Shown: piece after piece, positions 53,344 through 63,460 of the stretch
How the letters are laid out: each line of letters begins with the position of its first letter
How positions within the stretch are numbered: position 1 is the first letter of the stretch
Notes under the pieces: model-generated
The model's input: only the letters and a program-made list of their open reading frames with translations
The model's database searches: none
Told to the model about the DNA's origin: nothing
Translations under genes and position numbers: made by a program
Source: Candidatus Sphingobacterium stercorigallinarum
GTDB taxonomy: Bacteria > Bacteroidota > Bacteroidia > Sphingobacteriales > Sphingobacteriaceae
Length of the DNA: 64,000 bases
NCBI GenBank assembly: GCA_019115805.1
Contig: DXCW01000220.1
Coordinates: 1-64,000 of the forward strand
Reading direction: 5' to 3'

Positions 53344-54123
53344 ATGAGTAAATCAAAGCCAGTATTAACATCTTCGCTAGGGAAGAAACTGATCATGAGC
53401 TTGACCGGATTGTTCTTATGTACATTTTTGGTAGTTCATTTGATCGGTAACCTGCAACTTTTCAAGGATGATGGAGGATATGCATTCAACACGTATGCAC
53501 ACTGGATGACCAGTTTCCCACCCATCAAAGTTGTTTCTTATCTACTTTACATTTCTGTGATCGTTCACGCTATTTTCGCCTTGATTTTGACGACGAAAAA
53601 TAAAGCGGCGCGTCCAATTGGTTACAGCCAGTACAACGGCAAGGCTGGTAGTGCTTGGAGTTCCCGGAACATGGGAATATTGGGCACCGTATTACTAGTA
53701 TTCATTATTACCCATATGCAAAATTTCTGGTACCCCTACAAATTCGGATCCACTCCATATGTGGAATACCGTACTGAAGTAGCTACCGGAAATCAAGAGA
53801 TCATCACTTCAGATGAATTGCCTTCAAGCTACAACGGTTATGTGCAAACCGAAGGTAATGGTATAGAAACCATAAAATCCAAAGACCTTTACCGTCAGGT
53901 GGCCACGACATTTCAAAACCCGCTTTTGGTTCTTTTGTATCTCGTAGGAATGGCTGCGCTATCCTTTCACTTGATTCACGGTTTTAAATCCGCTTTTCAA
54001 ACCTTGGGCTGGAGTCACCGCAGGTATAATGTCATCATTCGGTGGGTGGGCGTCTGGATTTTCGGAGTCGTTATTCCGATTCTATTTGCGTTGATGCCCT
54101 TGTATTTTTATTTTGTAAAATAG
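53344..54123 (+). CDS. sdhC: Succinate dehydrogenase/fumarate reductase cytochrome b subunit
   Basis: This membrane anchor of the B-type succinate:quinone oxidoreductase has about five helices and carries haem b. Hydrophobic segments with conserved His include GLFLCTFLVVHLIGNLQLF, YLLYISVIVHAIFALI, VLLVFIITHMQNFWY, VLLYLVGMAALSFHLIHGF and IFGVVIPILFALMPLYFY. The length of 259 aa is typical for the single-protein anchor. It leads the sdhCAB operon; an imperfect hairpin lies in the 49-bp gap before sdhA. Confidence 0.93.
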   Translation: MSKSKPVLTSSLGKKLIMSLTGLFLCTFLVVHLIGNLQLFKDDGGYAFNTYAHWMTSFPPIKVVSYLLYISVIVHAIFALILTTKNKAARPIGYSQYNGKAGSAWSSRNMGILGTVLLVFIITHMQNFWYPYKFGSTPYVEYRTEVATGNQEIITSDELPSSYNGYVQTEGNGIETIKSKDLYRQVATTFQNPLLVLLYLVGMAALSFHLIHGFKSAFQTLGWSHRRYNVIIRWVGVWIFGVVIPILFALMPLYFYFVK

Positions 54124-54132
54124 GTTATTTAC

Positions 54133-54155
54133 AGACGTAGCGTTTAGCGAAGTCT
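54133..54155. other. Imperfect hairpin between sdhC and sdhA
   Basis: The arms AGACGTAGC and GCGAAGTCT pair with mismatches. It has no terminator features and may be chance, but each gap in this operon contains a hairpin. Confidence 0.3.
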
Positions 54156-54172
54156 TATAAATAAATTAGCAT

Positions 54173-56107
54173 ATGTTAGATTCAAAAGTACCCGCAGGCC
54201 CTTTGGCCGAGAAGTGGTCAAAACATAAATTCGATATGAAGCTGGTTAACCCGGCCAACAAACGTAAATTCACCATCTTGGTAGTGGGAACGGGGTTGGC
54301 AGGTGCATCAGCTGCAGCTTCACTCGCTGAGTTAGGCTATAACGTGAAGACATTCTGCTATCAGGATTCTCCTAGACGTGCACACTCGATCGCGGCACAG
54401 GGGGGGATTAATGCAGCAAAAAATTACCAAAACGATGGCGACTCGGTGTATCGCTTATTCTACGACACCATTAAAGGGGGAGATTACCGAGCACGTGAGG
54501 CTAACGTATATCGCTTGGCGGAGGTTTCCGTCAACATTATCGATCAATGTGTGGCGCAAGGTGTGCCATTCGCACGTGATTATGGCGGTTTATTAGACAA
54601 CCGTTCGTTTGGTGGAGCGCAGGTCTCCCGTACCTTTTATGCACGGGGTCAAACGGGACAGCAATTGCTTTTAGGAGCGTATTCAGCGCTTAACCGCCAA
54701 ATTAAGAAAGGCAAAGTGCAATCCTATACCCGCCACGAGATGTTGGATTTGGTGAAAATTGATGGCGAGGCTCGTGGAATCATTACTCGGGATTTAATCT
54801 CCGGCAAAATTGAATCGCACGAAGGACACGCCGTTCTGTTATGTACCGGTGGTTATGGGAACGTATTTTTCCTTTCGACCAATGCCATGGGGTGTAATGT
54901 CACCGCGGCTTGGCGCGCACATAAACGTGGGGCATTCTTTGCCAATCCATGTTATACGCAAATTCACCCTACCTGTATTCCAGTAACTGGTGATCATCAG
55001 TCTAAGCTGACGCTGATGTCAGAATCACTTCGTAATGATGGTCGTGTATGGGTTCCGAAGACTGTAGAATTAGCGGAAAAACTACGTAATGGACAGTTGA
55101 AGCCGCGCGACATTAAGGAAGAGGACAGAGATTATTATTTGGAACGTAAATATCCTTCTTTCGGTAACTTAGTTCCTCGTGACGTGGCGTCTCGTAATGC
55201 CAAGGAGATGGTGGATGACGGGCGCGGTGTAGGAAAAACGGGCGTCGCCGTCTATCTCGATTTCGCGGATGCTATCCAACGTTTAGGTCGTGATGTCGTA
55301 GAGGCGAAATACGGAAACCTTTTCGACATGTACTTCCAGATTACAGACGAGAATCCGTACGAGCAACCGATGCGTATCTACCCAGCGGTACACTATACCA
55401 TGGGCGGTCTATGGGTTGACTACAACCTGATGAGTACGGTTCCAGGACTGTACTGTTTAGGTGAAGCTAACTTTTCAGACCACGGTGCGAATCGCTTAGG
55501 AGCTTCGGCTTTGATGCAGGGATTATCGGACGGGTATTTTGTGATTCCGTATACTGTTGGTGACTACTTGGCAAAAATCGGTAACTTTAATCCGGTAGAT
55601 AAAAATCATCCAGCCTTCGAACAAACCCGTAAGGAAGTGGAAGATCGGATCAACAAACTGCTTTCACTTAAAGGCAGCAAAACGGTTGATGATATCCATA
55701 AAAAACTGGGGCACATTATGTGGGAATATTGTGGAATGGCGCGTTCAGCGGAAGGCTTAAAAAAAGCAAAGGGTCTGATTGCGGAACTTCGAAAAGAGTT
55801 CTGGGAAGACGTCTCTGTTTTAGGTCAAAATGAAGAACTGAACATGTCATTGGAGAAAGCCGGCCGTGTGGCTGACTTTTTAGAACTAGGTGAACTGATG
55901 GTGGACGATGCCCTTAACAGAGCGGAATCCTGTGGTGGACACTTCCGTTTAGAATCGCAGACGGAAGAAGGTGAGGCAAAACGTAATGACGAGGAATTCA
56001 CTTACGTTTCCGCTTGGGAATACCAAGGCGATGACCAAGCCGCAGTGCTTCATAAAGAAGACCTGGTATTTGAAAATGTCGAATTAACACAAAGAAGTTA
56101 TAAATAA
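54173..56107 (+). CDS. sdhA: Succinate dehydrogenase/fumarate reductase flavoprotein subunit
   Basis: This catalytic subunit interconverts succinate and fumarate. The FAD-binding site is [19 protein letters not shown], and His71 in [13 protein letters not shown] fits the covalent FAD attachment. Active-site parts include [17 protein letters not shown] and [12 protein letters not shown]. The length of 644 aa is normal for the B-type enzyme. sdhB follows after a gap containing a perfect hairpin. Confidence 0.96.
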   Translation: MLDSKVPAGPLAEKWSKHKFDMKLVNPANKRKFTILVVGTGLAGASAAASLAELGYNVKTFCYQDSPRRAHSIAAQGGINAAKNYQNDGDSVYRLFYDTIKGGDYRAREANVYRLAEVSVNIIDQCVAQGVPFARDYGGLLDNRSFGGAQVSRTFYARGQTGQQLLLGAYSALNRQIKKGKVQSYTRHEMLDLVKIDGEARGIITRDLISGKIESHEGHAVLLCTGGYGNVFFLSTNAMGCNVTAAWRAHKRGAFFANPCYTQIHPTCIPVTGDHQSKLTLMSESLRNDGRVWVPKTVELAEKLRNGQLKPRDIKEEDRDYYLERKYPSFGNLVPRDVASRNAKEMVDDGRGVGKTGVAVYLDFADAIQRLGRDVVEAKYGNLFDMYFQITDENPYEQPMRIYPAVHYTMGGLWVDYNLMSTVPGLYCLGEANFSDHGANRLGASALMQGLSDGYFVIPYTVGDYLAKIGNFNPVDKNHPAFEQTRKEVEDRINKLLSLKGSKTVDDIHKKLGHIMWEYCGMARSAEGLKKAKGLIAELRKEFWEDVSVLGQNEELNMSLEKAGRVADFLELGELMVDDALNRAESCGGHFRLESQTEEGEAKRNDEEFTYVSAWEYQGDDQAAVLHKEDLVFENVELTQRSYK

Positions 56108-56110
56108 TGC

Positions 56111-56137
56111 CAAGAGACTCGTCTATCGAGTCTCTTG
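56111..56137. other. Perfect 11-bp hairpin between sdhA and sdhB
   Basis: CAAGAGACTCG pairs perfectly with CGAGTCTCTTG around a 5-nt loop, just after the sdhA stop. No T tract follows, so it is more likely an RNA-stability or processing element than a terminator. Confidence 0.7.
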
Positions 56138-56155
56138 ACACTCAATTATATTATC

Positions 56156-56926
56156 ATGAGTGCACATATGAATTTAACGCTAAAAGTTTGGCGTCAAAAA
56201 AACATAAATGACAAAGGGCAATTCGTGACCTATCAAGCAAAAGATATTGCTGACGACATGTCGTTTCTCGAAATGCTTGATGTGGTAAATGAAGAGTTGA
56301 CTCGCAAAGGAGAAGATCCTATTTATTTCGACCACGACTGTCGCGAAGGAATTTGTGGCATGTGTTCATTGGTAATCAATGGACGCCCGCATGGTCCTAA
56401 ATACGGCATTACTACCTGCCAATTGCACATGCGATCGTTCCACGATGGCCAAACGATCGTCATTGAGCCTTGGCGTGCCGCTGCGTTTCCGGTATTGAAA
56501 GATTTGGCGGTAGACCGCACTTCTTTCGAACGCATCCAGCAAGCTGGTGGATACGTGAGTGTGAATACGGGAGGTGTTCCCGACGCCAACAATATACCGG
56601 TACCTAAGCGCATCGCTGATGAGGCCTTTGAAGCGGCAACCTGTATCGGTTGTGGAGCTTGTGTTGCGGCTTGTAAAAATGCATCGGCTATGTTATTTGT
56701 GTCGGCTAAAATCTCTCAATTTGCCTTATTACCGCAAGGACAGACCGAACGCTACGAACGTGCCATGGCGATGATCGATCAAATGGATGCGGAAGGCTTT
56801 GGAAACTGTACCAACACCGGTGCATGCGAAGCCGAATGTCCAAAAGGGATTAAACTGACAAATATTGCACGTATGAATCGGGAATACCTTACGGCTAAGC
56901 TTTTCCGTCAAGAAGAAGTACATTAA
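56156..56926 (+). CDS. sdhB: Succinate dehydrogenase/fumarate reductase iron-sulfur subunit
   Basis: This subunit passes electrons from FAD to the quinone site through three clusters. The [2Fe-2S] Cys set is in [18 protein letters not shown] plus a later Cys in GITTCQLHM. The other clusters use [16 protein letters not shown] and [13 protein letters not shown]. The ORF track starts 7 codons early; the ATG at 56156 ([12 protein letters not shown]) is chosen. The length of 256 aa is normal. Confidence 0.95.
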   Translation: MSAHMNLTLKVWRQKNINDKGQFVTYQAKDIADDMSFLEMLDVVNEELTRKGEDPIYFDHDCREGICGMCSLVINGRPHGPKYGITTCQLHMRSFHDGQTIVIEPWRAAAFPVLKDLAVDRTSFERIQQAGGYVSVNTGGVPDANNIPVPKRIADEAFEAATCIGCGACVAACKNASAMLFVSAKISQFALLPQGQTERYERAMAMIDQMDAEGFGNCTNTGACEAECPKGIKLTNIARMNREYLTAKLFRQEEVH

Positions 56927-56962
56927 GTGGAGGTAACCGTCAACTAGACGGGCAATATATCC

Positions 56963-57010
56963 AGCAATAAAAAACTCTTCGTCTATCTAGACGAAGAGTT
57001 TTTTATTGCT
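56963..57010. terminator. Perfect 23-bp palindrome / terminator after sdhB
   Basis: AGCAATAAAAAACTCTTCGTCTA pairs perfectly with its reverse complement around two bases, forming a very long hairpin with a T run inside the second arm. It ends the sdhCAB operon and could act in both directions. Confidence 0.85.
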
Positions 57011-57139
57011 ATAGTCTCATCTTCTCCGCCCCCCTACTGTGTAAAAAATTAACGTTTCGCCAGAAAAAAATTGTAATTTACGTTTTTCAAAGACGCAATA
57101 AAACGAACAAAAACCTAAAGCCTTCTAGACTGTACAGCG

Positions 57140-60100
57140 ATGGGCAATAAAATAAGAATTCTTCTACTCATATTAACTGTGTCCTTTCTAGCAACCGCCA
57201 TCATGATAAATAACATGGTGACCGACGATGATATGCTGGAACTGGACACCCGGACACTGGCAAAAAATGTCCATAAGCAGGAGGATCTAATCGACAAGGT
57301 ATTTGCCGATTCATCGTTGATGAAAGCTTTCGTCAATGTGGAGGTATATCCTTCGCAGGTTCTAGAACTCACCAAAGCATATCGAGACAAACACCGGATT
57401 TTCTTCTACATCTATAAGGATCATAAACCCGTCTTTTGGAACACCAATATTTATGTCCCGCATACCGATGTAGGAATACAGGCTGACGCCGTTTATATTC
57501 AAGAAGACGGCCGATCGTTTATCGTTAAACGTAAGATTCTGACTAGGAATACCACCGTACTCGCGCTGATTCCCGTGAAAACACATTTCCCGGTTAGTAA
57601 CGAGTATTTGCCAAACTCATTTTCTTCCCGTCTGATCAAGACCAATAACCTGACTATCGCGGATTATACAGATTCCGAACAGATACGAAACATTTACAGC
57701 AAGGATGGGTCCTACTTGTTTTCTGTTCGGCTCAACCAGGGTAAACACGATAATATTTTTATGGATATCCAGTTTCTCTGCTGGATTTTCGCATCCATCT
57801 GCTTTATCATTCTGGTGAACAATATTTGTTTAATGTGGGCCAAGAACGGTCATCCCTGGGCCTCAGTGGTGCTGTTCACGCTGACCTTAATTTTCACCCG
57901 CTATATCGATCTGAACACCAACTGGCTCGCCTCTACGTCCAGTTTAGGCTTATTTGACCCGAAATATTATGCCTATAATCCGGTATTGCCGAATCTGTGG
58001 GCCTTTTTTATGACGACTGTCTCCATTGGTTGGCTCGTTCTGTACTGTCGAAGCATCTTACCGCATCTCAAAGAACAACTCAATCGCATTCCATTAAAGT
58101 TCGCTTCCATCGTGTCCTTTCTGGCTTTATTGAGTGTCTACTTTATCAGTAATCTCCTGTTTTTCCATATCGCTACACTGATCACTAACAGCACGGCGGT
58201 CAATATGGATTTGACTAATTTACTCTCCTTCGACGGATACAGTTGGCTGAATATGTTGATATTCTGTATCAATATGGTCATCCTGCTCTATTTTATCGAG
58301 ACCGTAGTCAGTATCCTTCGATCCCTGCTTCCCAATAAGATTTCCTTTTTAAATGTTCAACTCATTACGTTGGTCACCGCCATTGTACTGAATGCACTTA
58401 TCATAGGTGATAACGTCATTTTCAACATTTTTTTGGGCGGCATTATTATGCTCCGAGCCTACAGCAAAGTAACCGTTAATTTGGCCGTTTCCACCTTTAT
58501 CCTAACCTTGGTATTTCTAGCCTTTATGACCACCTCGGTCTACATGTTAGCCATCAAGGATAAAATGCAGCGGGAGATGCAAATCTCCGTCAACCAATTG
58601 GACGCAGAAGACGACTTAAATGCCACCGCGTTGTTTGCAGAAATCGAAGAAGATCTCATCAACGATCGACGGCTCCGACAATTGTTCGCCATCAGTTTAC
58701 CTCATACCCAAACGGATATTATCAACGAATACATCAAGACAAATTATTTTAGCGGTTATCTCTCCAAATTCGAGTTCAACGGGTATTATTATTTCAATGA
58801 TCGGCCTTTAGCCGATTACCCGAACGATAAAATCGGTGAATATCGCGAAAAAGTCATCAACAACTCGACCAAAGTTCAACAAACAGAGAACTTCTATCGA
58901 GTTCGGAGTGAACTGGGCACGCATGAATACTTTCTGCAATTCGACATCCCCTTTAGTGACGCCAATAATGAACAGATCGTTCAAGTATTTGTCAATTTGA
59001 AAAATAGAGCGTTTGGGACGGCGATGCCCTACCCGGTTATTTTATCCGATAGCAAAACAGAGTTTATTCGAAATTACCAAAACAATTCCTCTTCATTCGC
59101 TCTATATAGGGATGGGAATCTGGTGACGCAAAACGGCCCGTTTACTTACCCCAATACAGATGATGTATTTGGAGGGCGTATGCAACAGTACGTCACGCTA
59201 GAGGATTACAATGGCTATTTCAACGTGATTTACAAACCGGATGAGCACACCACATTGGTTGTCAGCACAGAACAACTCAGCTTGTGGCAGTCGGTCGCCG
59301 TATTTTCATTTCTATTTTTATGTCTATATATCTATTTCCTCCTATTCGGCGCAACCACTTACGCGATCGGACTTGTTACCCACAAATCGTTTAGTCTACG
59401 TAGCGTCCGCTACCAGTTCAAATTGATCCTCAATCGCATTCAGTACAGTACGCGTATTCAGACCATGATCATCGGAGTCGTCATTTTTTCGGTGCTCACC
59501 TCCGGCCTCATCTCTTTCATCAGTATCTCCGGACAACTGGAAAAGTCCAAAGTACAGCAACGATTGAATTATGTATTGGATGTGGCCAAGAAGATTGAAA
59601 ACAACACCGCTACCGCATTTAGCAATTCCGAGAGCCACATTCGGGAGATTGTAAAGCAATTATCCGAGAGTTCGGTAACGGACTTTAACTTGTATAATAA
59701 AAATGGCAAACTGATTTACACTTCGCAACCGCGCATTTACGACATGGGATTGCTGTCGGAGTTTATCAACCCCGTCGCTTTTAACAATTTAAACGTATTG
59801 AAAAAGACGGATTCATTTATTAAAGAGCGGATGGTTTTCTTTGAGTATAATTCCAGTTACGCGACCATCAAAAACAACGAGTACAATACCGTTTTGTTCT
59901 TGAACATCCCGTATTTCACCTCTAGCGAAGAGGAAAATGAAAGCCAAAACCTGCTACTCAACACCTTATTGAACATCTATACCATCATTATCTTGGCTTT
60001 AGGGTTTTTAACTGTAATGATTGCCAACGCCATTACGAAGCCGCTGAGCCTGATCGGTCAGAAACTGTCCCAAACCATGTTCAGCAACAAACCCAATGAG

Positions 60101-60904
60101 CCGTTGTATTGGCAACGAGACGACGAGATCGGGGCACTCGTCAAGGAGTACAACATCATGATCGTAAAGCTGGAAGAAAACGCGAAACAGCTGCGAAATG
60201 CCGAGCGTGAGTATGCGTGGCGAGAGATGGCTAAGCAGATTGCGCATGAGATCAAGAACCCCCTCACGCCGATGAAATTAGGCATACAGCAACTTACCCG
60301 AAGTTACAAAGAAGACGATCCTCGTTTTGAGGAACGTTTCACCAAAATCTCAAATTCATTTATCGAGCAAATCAATAGCCTGTCTCGAATCGCGACTGAG
60401 TTTTCCAACTTTGCTAAATTGCCAGACACCAACGTGGTAAAAATTGATGTGGTGGAAAAAATTAACAAATCCGCCAATGTGTTCCACAATAGTCATAATA
60501 CACATATAAAAGTTATCAACAACACGGATTTTGAGCACCTATACGTATTAGGCGATAAGGATCAACTCCTGCGAACCTTTAATAACTTGATTAAGAATTC
60601 GATCGAGGCATCTATTGGCCGAAAAAAGCATTTGATTAGTATTATTCTGGAACACCAAGATGAACAGCATCTTAGAATCATGATCAAGGACAATGGGATG
60701 GGCATACCGTCGGAGGTGATTCCGAAGATTTTCCAACCGAATTTCACTACAAAAAGCTCAGGCACAGGACTGGGTTTAGCCTTCGTTAAAAAGACCATCG
60801 AATCGATGAATGGAGATATTTCCTTTGTTACATTCGAGGGGGTTGGCACCACGTTCACCATCGTACTGCCCATCTATCGAGAACAGGAGGCAGATAAAGA
60901 TTAG
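57140..60904 (+). CDS. Giant multi-pass sensor histidine kinase
   Basis: This membrane histidine kinase of 1254 aa has roughly 12 transmembrane segments. Helix 1 (residues 5-22) is followed by an extracytoplasmic part, then about eight helices (residues 210-470), a second extracytoplasmic sensor region (470-710), further helices near 715-795, a third extracytoplasmic region and a last helix near 940-960. A HAMP-like linker follows (NAITKPLSLIGQKLSQ), then the kinase core: H1036 in AHEIKNPLTPMKLGIQ, N-box LIKNSIEAS, and ATP boxes DNGMGIP and GTGLGLAF. The core resembles NtrY-like kinases. No response regulator gene is adjacent, so its partner is elsewhere. Confidence 0.88.
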   Translation: MGNKIRILLLILTVSFLATAIMINNMVTDDDMLELDTRTLAKNVHKQEDLIDKVFADSSLMKAFVNVEVYPSQVLELTKAYRDKHRIFFYIYKDHKPVFWNTNIYVPHTDVGIQADAVYIQEDGRSFIVKRKILTRNTTVLALIPVKTHFPVSNEYLPNSFSSRLIKTNNLTIADYTDSEQIRNIYSKDGSYLFSVRLNQGKHDNIFMDIQFLCWIFASICFIILVNNICLMWAKNGHPWASVVLFTLTLIFTRYIDLNTNWLASTSSLGLFDPKYYAYNPVLPNLWAFFMTTVSIGWLVLYCRSILPHLKEQLNRIPLKFASIVSFLALLSVYFISNLLFFHIATLITNSTAVNMDLTNLLSFDGYSWLNMLIFCINMVILLYFIETVVSILRSLLPNKISFLNVQLITLVTAIVLNALIIGDNVIFNIFLGGIIMLRAYSKVTVNLAVSTFILTLVFLAFMTTSVYMLAIKDKMQREMQISVNQLDAEDDLNATALFAEIEEDLINDRRLRQLFAISLPHTQTDIINEYIKTNYFSGYLSKFEFNGYYYFNDRPLADYPNDKIGEYREKVINNSTKVQQTENFYRVRSELGTHEYFLQFDIPFSDANNEQIVQVFVNLKNRAFGTAMPYPVILSDSKTEFIRNYQNNSSSFALYRDGNLVTQNGPFTYPNTDDVFGGRMQQYVTLEDYNGYFNVIYKPDEHTTLVVSTEQLSLWQSVAVFSFLFLCLYIYFLLFGATTYAIGLVTHKSFSLRSVRYQFKLILNRIQYSTRIQTMIIGVVIFSVLTSGLISFISISGQLEKSKVQQRLNYVLDVAKKIENNTATAFSNSESHIREIVKQLSESSVTDFNLYNKNGKLIYTSQPRIYDMGLLSEFINPVAFNNLNVLKKTDSFIKERMVFFEYNSSYATIKNNEYNTVLFLNIPYFTSSEEENESQNLLLNTLLNIYTIIILALGFLTVMIANAITKPLSLIGQKLSQTMFSNKPNEPLYWQRDDEIGALVKEYNIMIVKLEENAKQLRNAEREYAWREMAKQIAHEIKNPLTPMKLGIQQLTRSYKEDDPRFEERFTKISNSFIEQINSLSRIATEFSNFAKLPDTNVVKIDVVEKINKSANVFHNSHNTHIKVINNTDFEHLYVLGDKDQLLRTFNNLIKNSIEASIGRKKHLISIILEHQDEQHLRIMIKDNGMGIPSEVIPKIFQPNFTTKSSGTGLGLAFVKKTIESMNGDISFVTFEGVGTTFTIVLPIYREQEADKD

Positions 60905-61160
60905 AAGGAGACGGCACGTGAGCGGTTCATTCAACGTTCAAACAGAATTAGAGAATAAGACATGCGATGACGCCATGAGCTGCTCATAACGCTACAAAAT
61001 TGATCGTCCATCGCTGTTTGACATACATGGACGTGCTCGGGAATCCTTGTGAAACTATTCCGGTGCTACACACGGTCCCTGATCGGCTAGCCCATTTCGT
61101 TTCGAGAAGGCATCAAATCTCTATCTCTTCTCTAGTTAAAGGAAACCCCGTTCGCACCGT

Positions 61161-62105
61161 TTATTTGAGTACCACAGATGAGCGCCCCATAATCGCATTA
61201 TCTGCGTAAAGCAAAACGGTATACGCGCCTTTCTGGAAGCGGTGTTGGTCATCCGCCCAATTCATCTGATATTCCCGGCCATTATTGGTGAACTGAATGT
61301 CCTCTTTGAAAGTATATTGCAGCTTTTCACCGTGTACATAAAATAAATCCTCCGAGTTGGCGATTAAATTCCCTTTGGGATTAATAATACGGACAAAAAT
61401 ATCTTTCTCTCCTACCTCGGCGATGGGATTATCTGCAATGGTAAAGTTGATTTGAAGTTGGTCAATACGCTTGGCTCGCGTTTCGTGCTCAAGCACACCA
61501 TCCTTCTTCACCTGAACGCCGGAAATATGAATATTGGAAGCTTTGATAGACGAGGCTTGTACAATTTTATCATTTAATGCTTCGCGTTCGGAGGTGAGTG
61601 CTTCAAGTTTCGCTTGGTTTTCGCGTGCTTGTTGCGAAAGTTCAACGTTGTTCTCTGCCAGTAATTGGTTTCGAATCCGCAGGGTACTCACTTCGTCTTT
61701 GATGAGGAATACTTGGTCTTTCAGCTGCGCCACTTCCAACTTCGCCGACTCTATCTGTTGGTCGTCGATTTCATTGTTGTCCAAATCCGTTCTCAATCCA
61801 TCGATTTGTGCCCGCGCTGACTGTTCGGCAGCGACCAATGAGGTGGTCGTATTGATGCCGCCCAATTGTATGTTATCCAATTCTGCCTCAATCCGGTCAA
61901 TCTCTATCTGCAGGCTTTCTTTTTGCAGCGTGATGGTATATAGCTTCTCTCCCGAAGACTTATACTTTACATAAAAATAAATGTTGGTTGCCAGTAGCGC
62001 CGAAATCGCGATAATGAAAAAGTAAATTTTCGAGTTACTCTTCTTTTTCTCTGGCTCACTATGTATTATTTCTCGTTCTTTTATTTCCTTAATATCTGAA
62101 TTCAT
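61161..62105 (-). CDS. Single-pass membrane protein with long coiled coil, unknown function
   Basis: The ORF track starts 21 codons early; the ATG at 62105 (MNSDIKEIKEREIIH) is chosen. A charged cytoplasmic start is followed by one membrane helix (IYFFIIAISALLATNIYFYV, residues ~28-47). Residues ~55-195 form a long coiled coil (KESLQIEIDRIEAELDN, LEVAQLKDQVFLIKDEVSTL). The C-terminal ~110 residues are a beta-rich domain (GVLEHETRAKRIDQLQINFTI). Similar proteins in Bacteroidota are sometimes labelled as chromosome-segregation-like, but that only reflects the coiled coil. Function unknown. About 250 bp between this gene and the kinase hold no clear gene. Confidence 0.8.
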   Translation of the reverse strand: MNSDIKEIKEREIIHSEPEKKKSNSKIYFFIIAISALLATNIYFYVKYKSSGEKLYTITLQKESLQIEIDRIEAELDNIQLGGINTTTSLVAAEQSARAQIDGLRTDLDNNEIDDQQIESAKLEVAQLKDQVFLIKDEVSTLRIRNQLLAENNVELSQQARENQAKLEALTSEREALNDKIVQASSIKASNIHISGVQVKKDGVLEHETRAKRIDQLQINFTIADNPIAEVGEKDIFVRIINPKGNLIANSEDLFYVHGEKLQYTFKEDIQFTNNGREYQMNWADDQHRFQKGAYTVLLYADNAIMGRSSVVLK

Positions 62106-62204
62106 TTGTCCACCATCTCTTTGAAAACTTCTCGCTCCGTTTCTAATCCTCAAATGCGATTTACGCACTCGATTGAACTATGCAAAAATTGTTCCAACAT
62201 CTAT

Positions 62205-63356
62205 CTATTCGAAGTAATTCAAAATATCGTAGCCACCTTTTCGTAAATATTCCTCTCTTTGCATCAGTTTGAGGTCTGACAAGACCATCTCATTGACTAA
62301 CATATCCAAGCTATAACGCGGTGTCCAACCTAAATTACGGTGGGCTTTGCTGGGATCGCCAATGAGTAAATCCACTTCTGTCGGCCGGTAATATCTGGGA
62401 TCAACCTTCACTATAGTTTGTCCCAGTTTGACATGCTCGTCTTCCAGCCCTAACTCTTTAAGCCTTTCGGTTTGAATGTCAATGATAACGCCTTTCTCGG
62501 CCTCCCCCTTCCCAGAAAATTCCACTTCGATGCCTAACTCCGCAAAGGTTAGTCGGACAAAATCACGTACAGTCGTGGTGATACCGGTTGCGATCACATA
62601 ATCCTCTGGCCTGTCTTGCTGCAAAATAAGCCACATCGCTTCGACATAATCTTTCGCGTGTCCCCAATCTCGCTGGGCCGACAGATTGCCCAAGAACAGC
62701 CGATCCTGTAGCCCCAATACGATTTTGGCAGCTGCGCGGGTAATTTTTCGGGTAACGAAGGTCTCTCCTCTAACCGGGCTCTCGTGATTAAATAAAATAC
62801 CATTACATGCATACATGTTGTATGCTTCACGGTAATTGACGGTAATCCAATAGGCATAAAGTTTCGCAACCGCATAGGGGCTTCGCGGATAGAATGGTGT
62901 GGTTTCACTCTGTGGGACGTGTTGAACCATCCCGTAAAGTTCGGAGGTCGATGCCTGATAGATCCGTGTGCGTGCATTTAATCCCAGTAAACGAACGGCC
63001 TCCAAGATGCGCAACATGCCAATACCATCTGCGTTGGCGGTATATTCCGGGGTATCGAAACTTACTTTCACATGCGACTGTGCCGCCAAGTTGTAAATCT
63101 CGTCGGGTTGCGTTTCTTGTACGATGCGAATGAGATTCGTCGAGTCGGTCAGATCGCCGTGGTGCAATATGAAATTTCGTCCCAATTCGTGCGGATCCTG
63201 GTACAGATGGTCTATTCTATCGGTATTGAAAAGAGAACTGCGCCGCTTCAGCCCGTGAACGATGTAGCCTTTTTTTAATAAAAACTCCGCTAAATACGCA
63301 CCGTCTTGTCCGGTTATACCCGTAATCAAGGCGACTTTTCTACTTGAGTGACTCAT
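62205..63356 (-). CDS. gmd: GDP-mannose 4,6-dehydratase
   Basis: This short-chain-dehydrogenase-type enzyme turns GDP-mannose into GDP-4-keto-6-deoxymannose, the first step to GDP-fucose and related sugars. The NADP motif is [18 protein letters not shown], the active-site Tyr/Lys is in [15 protein letters not shown], and [17 protein letters not shown] is a GMD signature. The length of 383 aa is normal. The next enzyme, fcl (GDP-fucose synthase), is not in the window. It may feed capsule or surface-glycan synthesis. Confidence 0.95.
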   Translation of the reverse strand: MSHSSRKVALITGITGQDGAYLAEFLLKKGYIVHGLKRRSSLFNTDRIDHLYQDPHELGRNFILHHGDLTDSTNLIRIVQETQPDEIYNLAAQSHVKVSFDTPEYTANADGIGMLRILEAVRLLGLNARTRIYQASTSELYGMVQHVPQSETTPFYPRSPYAVAKLYAYWITVNYREAYNMYACNGILFNHESPVRGETFVTRKITRAAAKIVLGLQDRLFLGNLSAQRDWGHAKDYVEAMWLILQQDRPEDYVIATGITTTVRDFVRLTFAELGIEVEFSGKGEAEKGVIIDIQTERLKELGLEDEHVKLGQTIVKVDPRYYRPTEVDLLIGDPSKAHRNLGWTPRYSLDMLVNEMVLSDLKLMQREEYLRKGGYDILNYFE

Positions 63357-63412
63357 ATTCTTAGTTATCTGAACAAATATAGGGTTTTAGCGCAAACCTG
63401 AATACATAAAAA

Positions 63413-63443
63413 TAAAGCCGCAGAATACATTTCTGCGGCTTTA
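63413..63443 (-). terminator. Rho-independent terminator of the terminal lipoprotein gene
   Basis: The perfect 13-bp stem TAAAGCCGCAGAA with TTCTGCGGCTTTA is followed on the minus strand by TTTTTA. Confidence 0.8.
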
Positions 63444-63460
63444 AATTCCCGAATAAGAGG

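Noticed and set aside
60918-60989. 23-codon GTG-start ORF just after the histidine kinase, with a GGAG upstream
   Set aside because: Too short to support without expression data; the sequence has no recognisable features.
61000-61209. 69-codon ORF between the kinase and the coiled-coil gene
   Set aside because: It overlaps the end of the coiled-coil gene on the other strand and has no visible start signals.
61534-61974. 146-codon Ser/Cys-rich plus-strand ORF opposite the coiled-coil protein
   Set aside because: The composition is what the reverse strand of a Glu/Gln/Leu-rich coiled coil gives; no independent signals.
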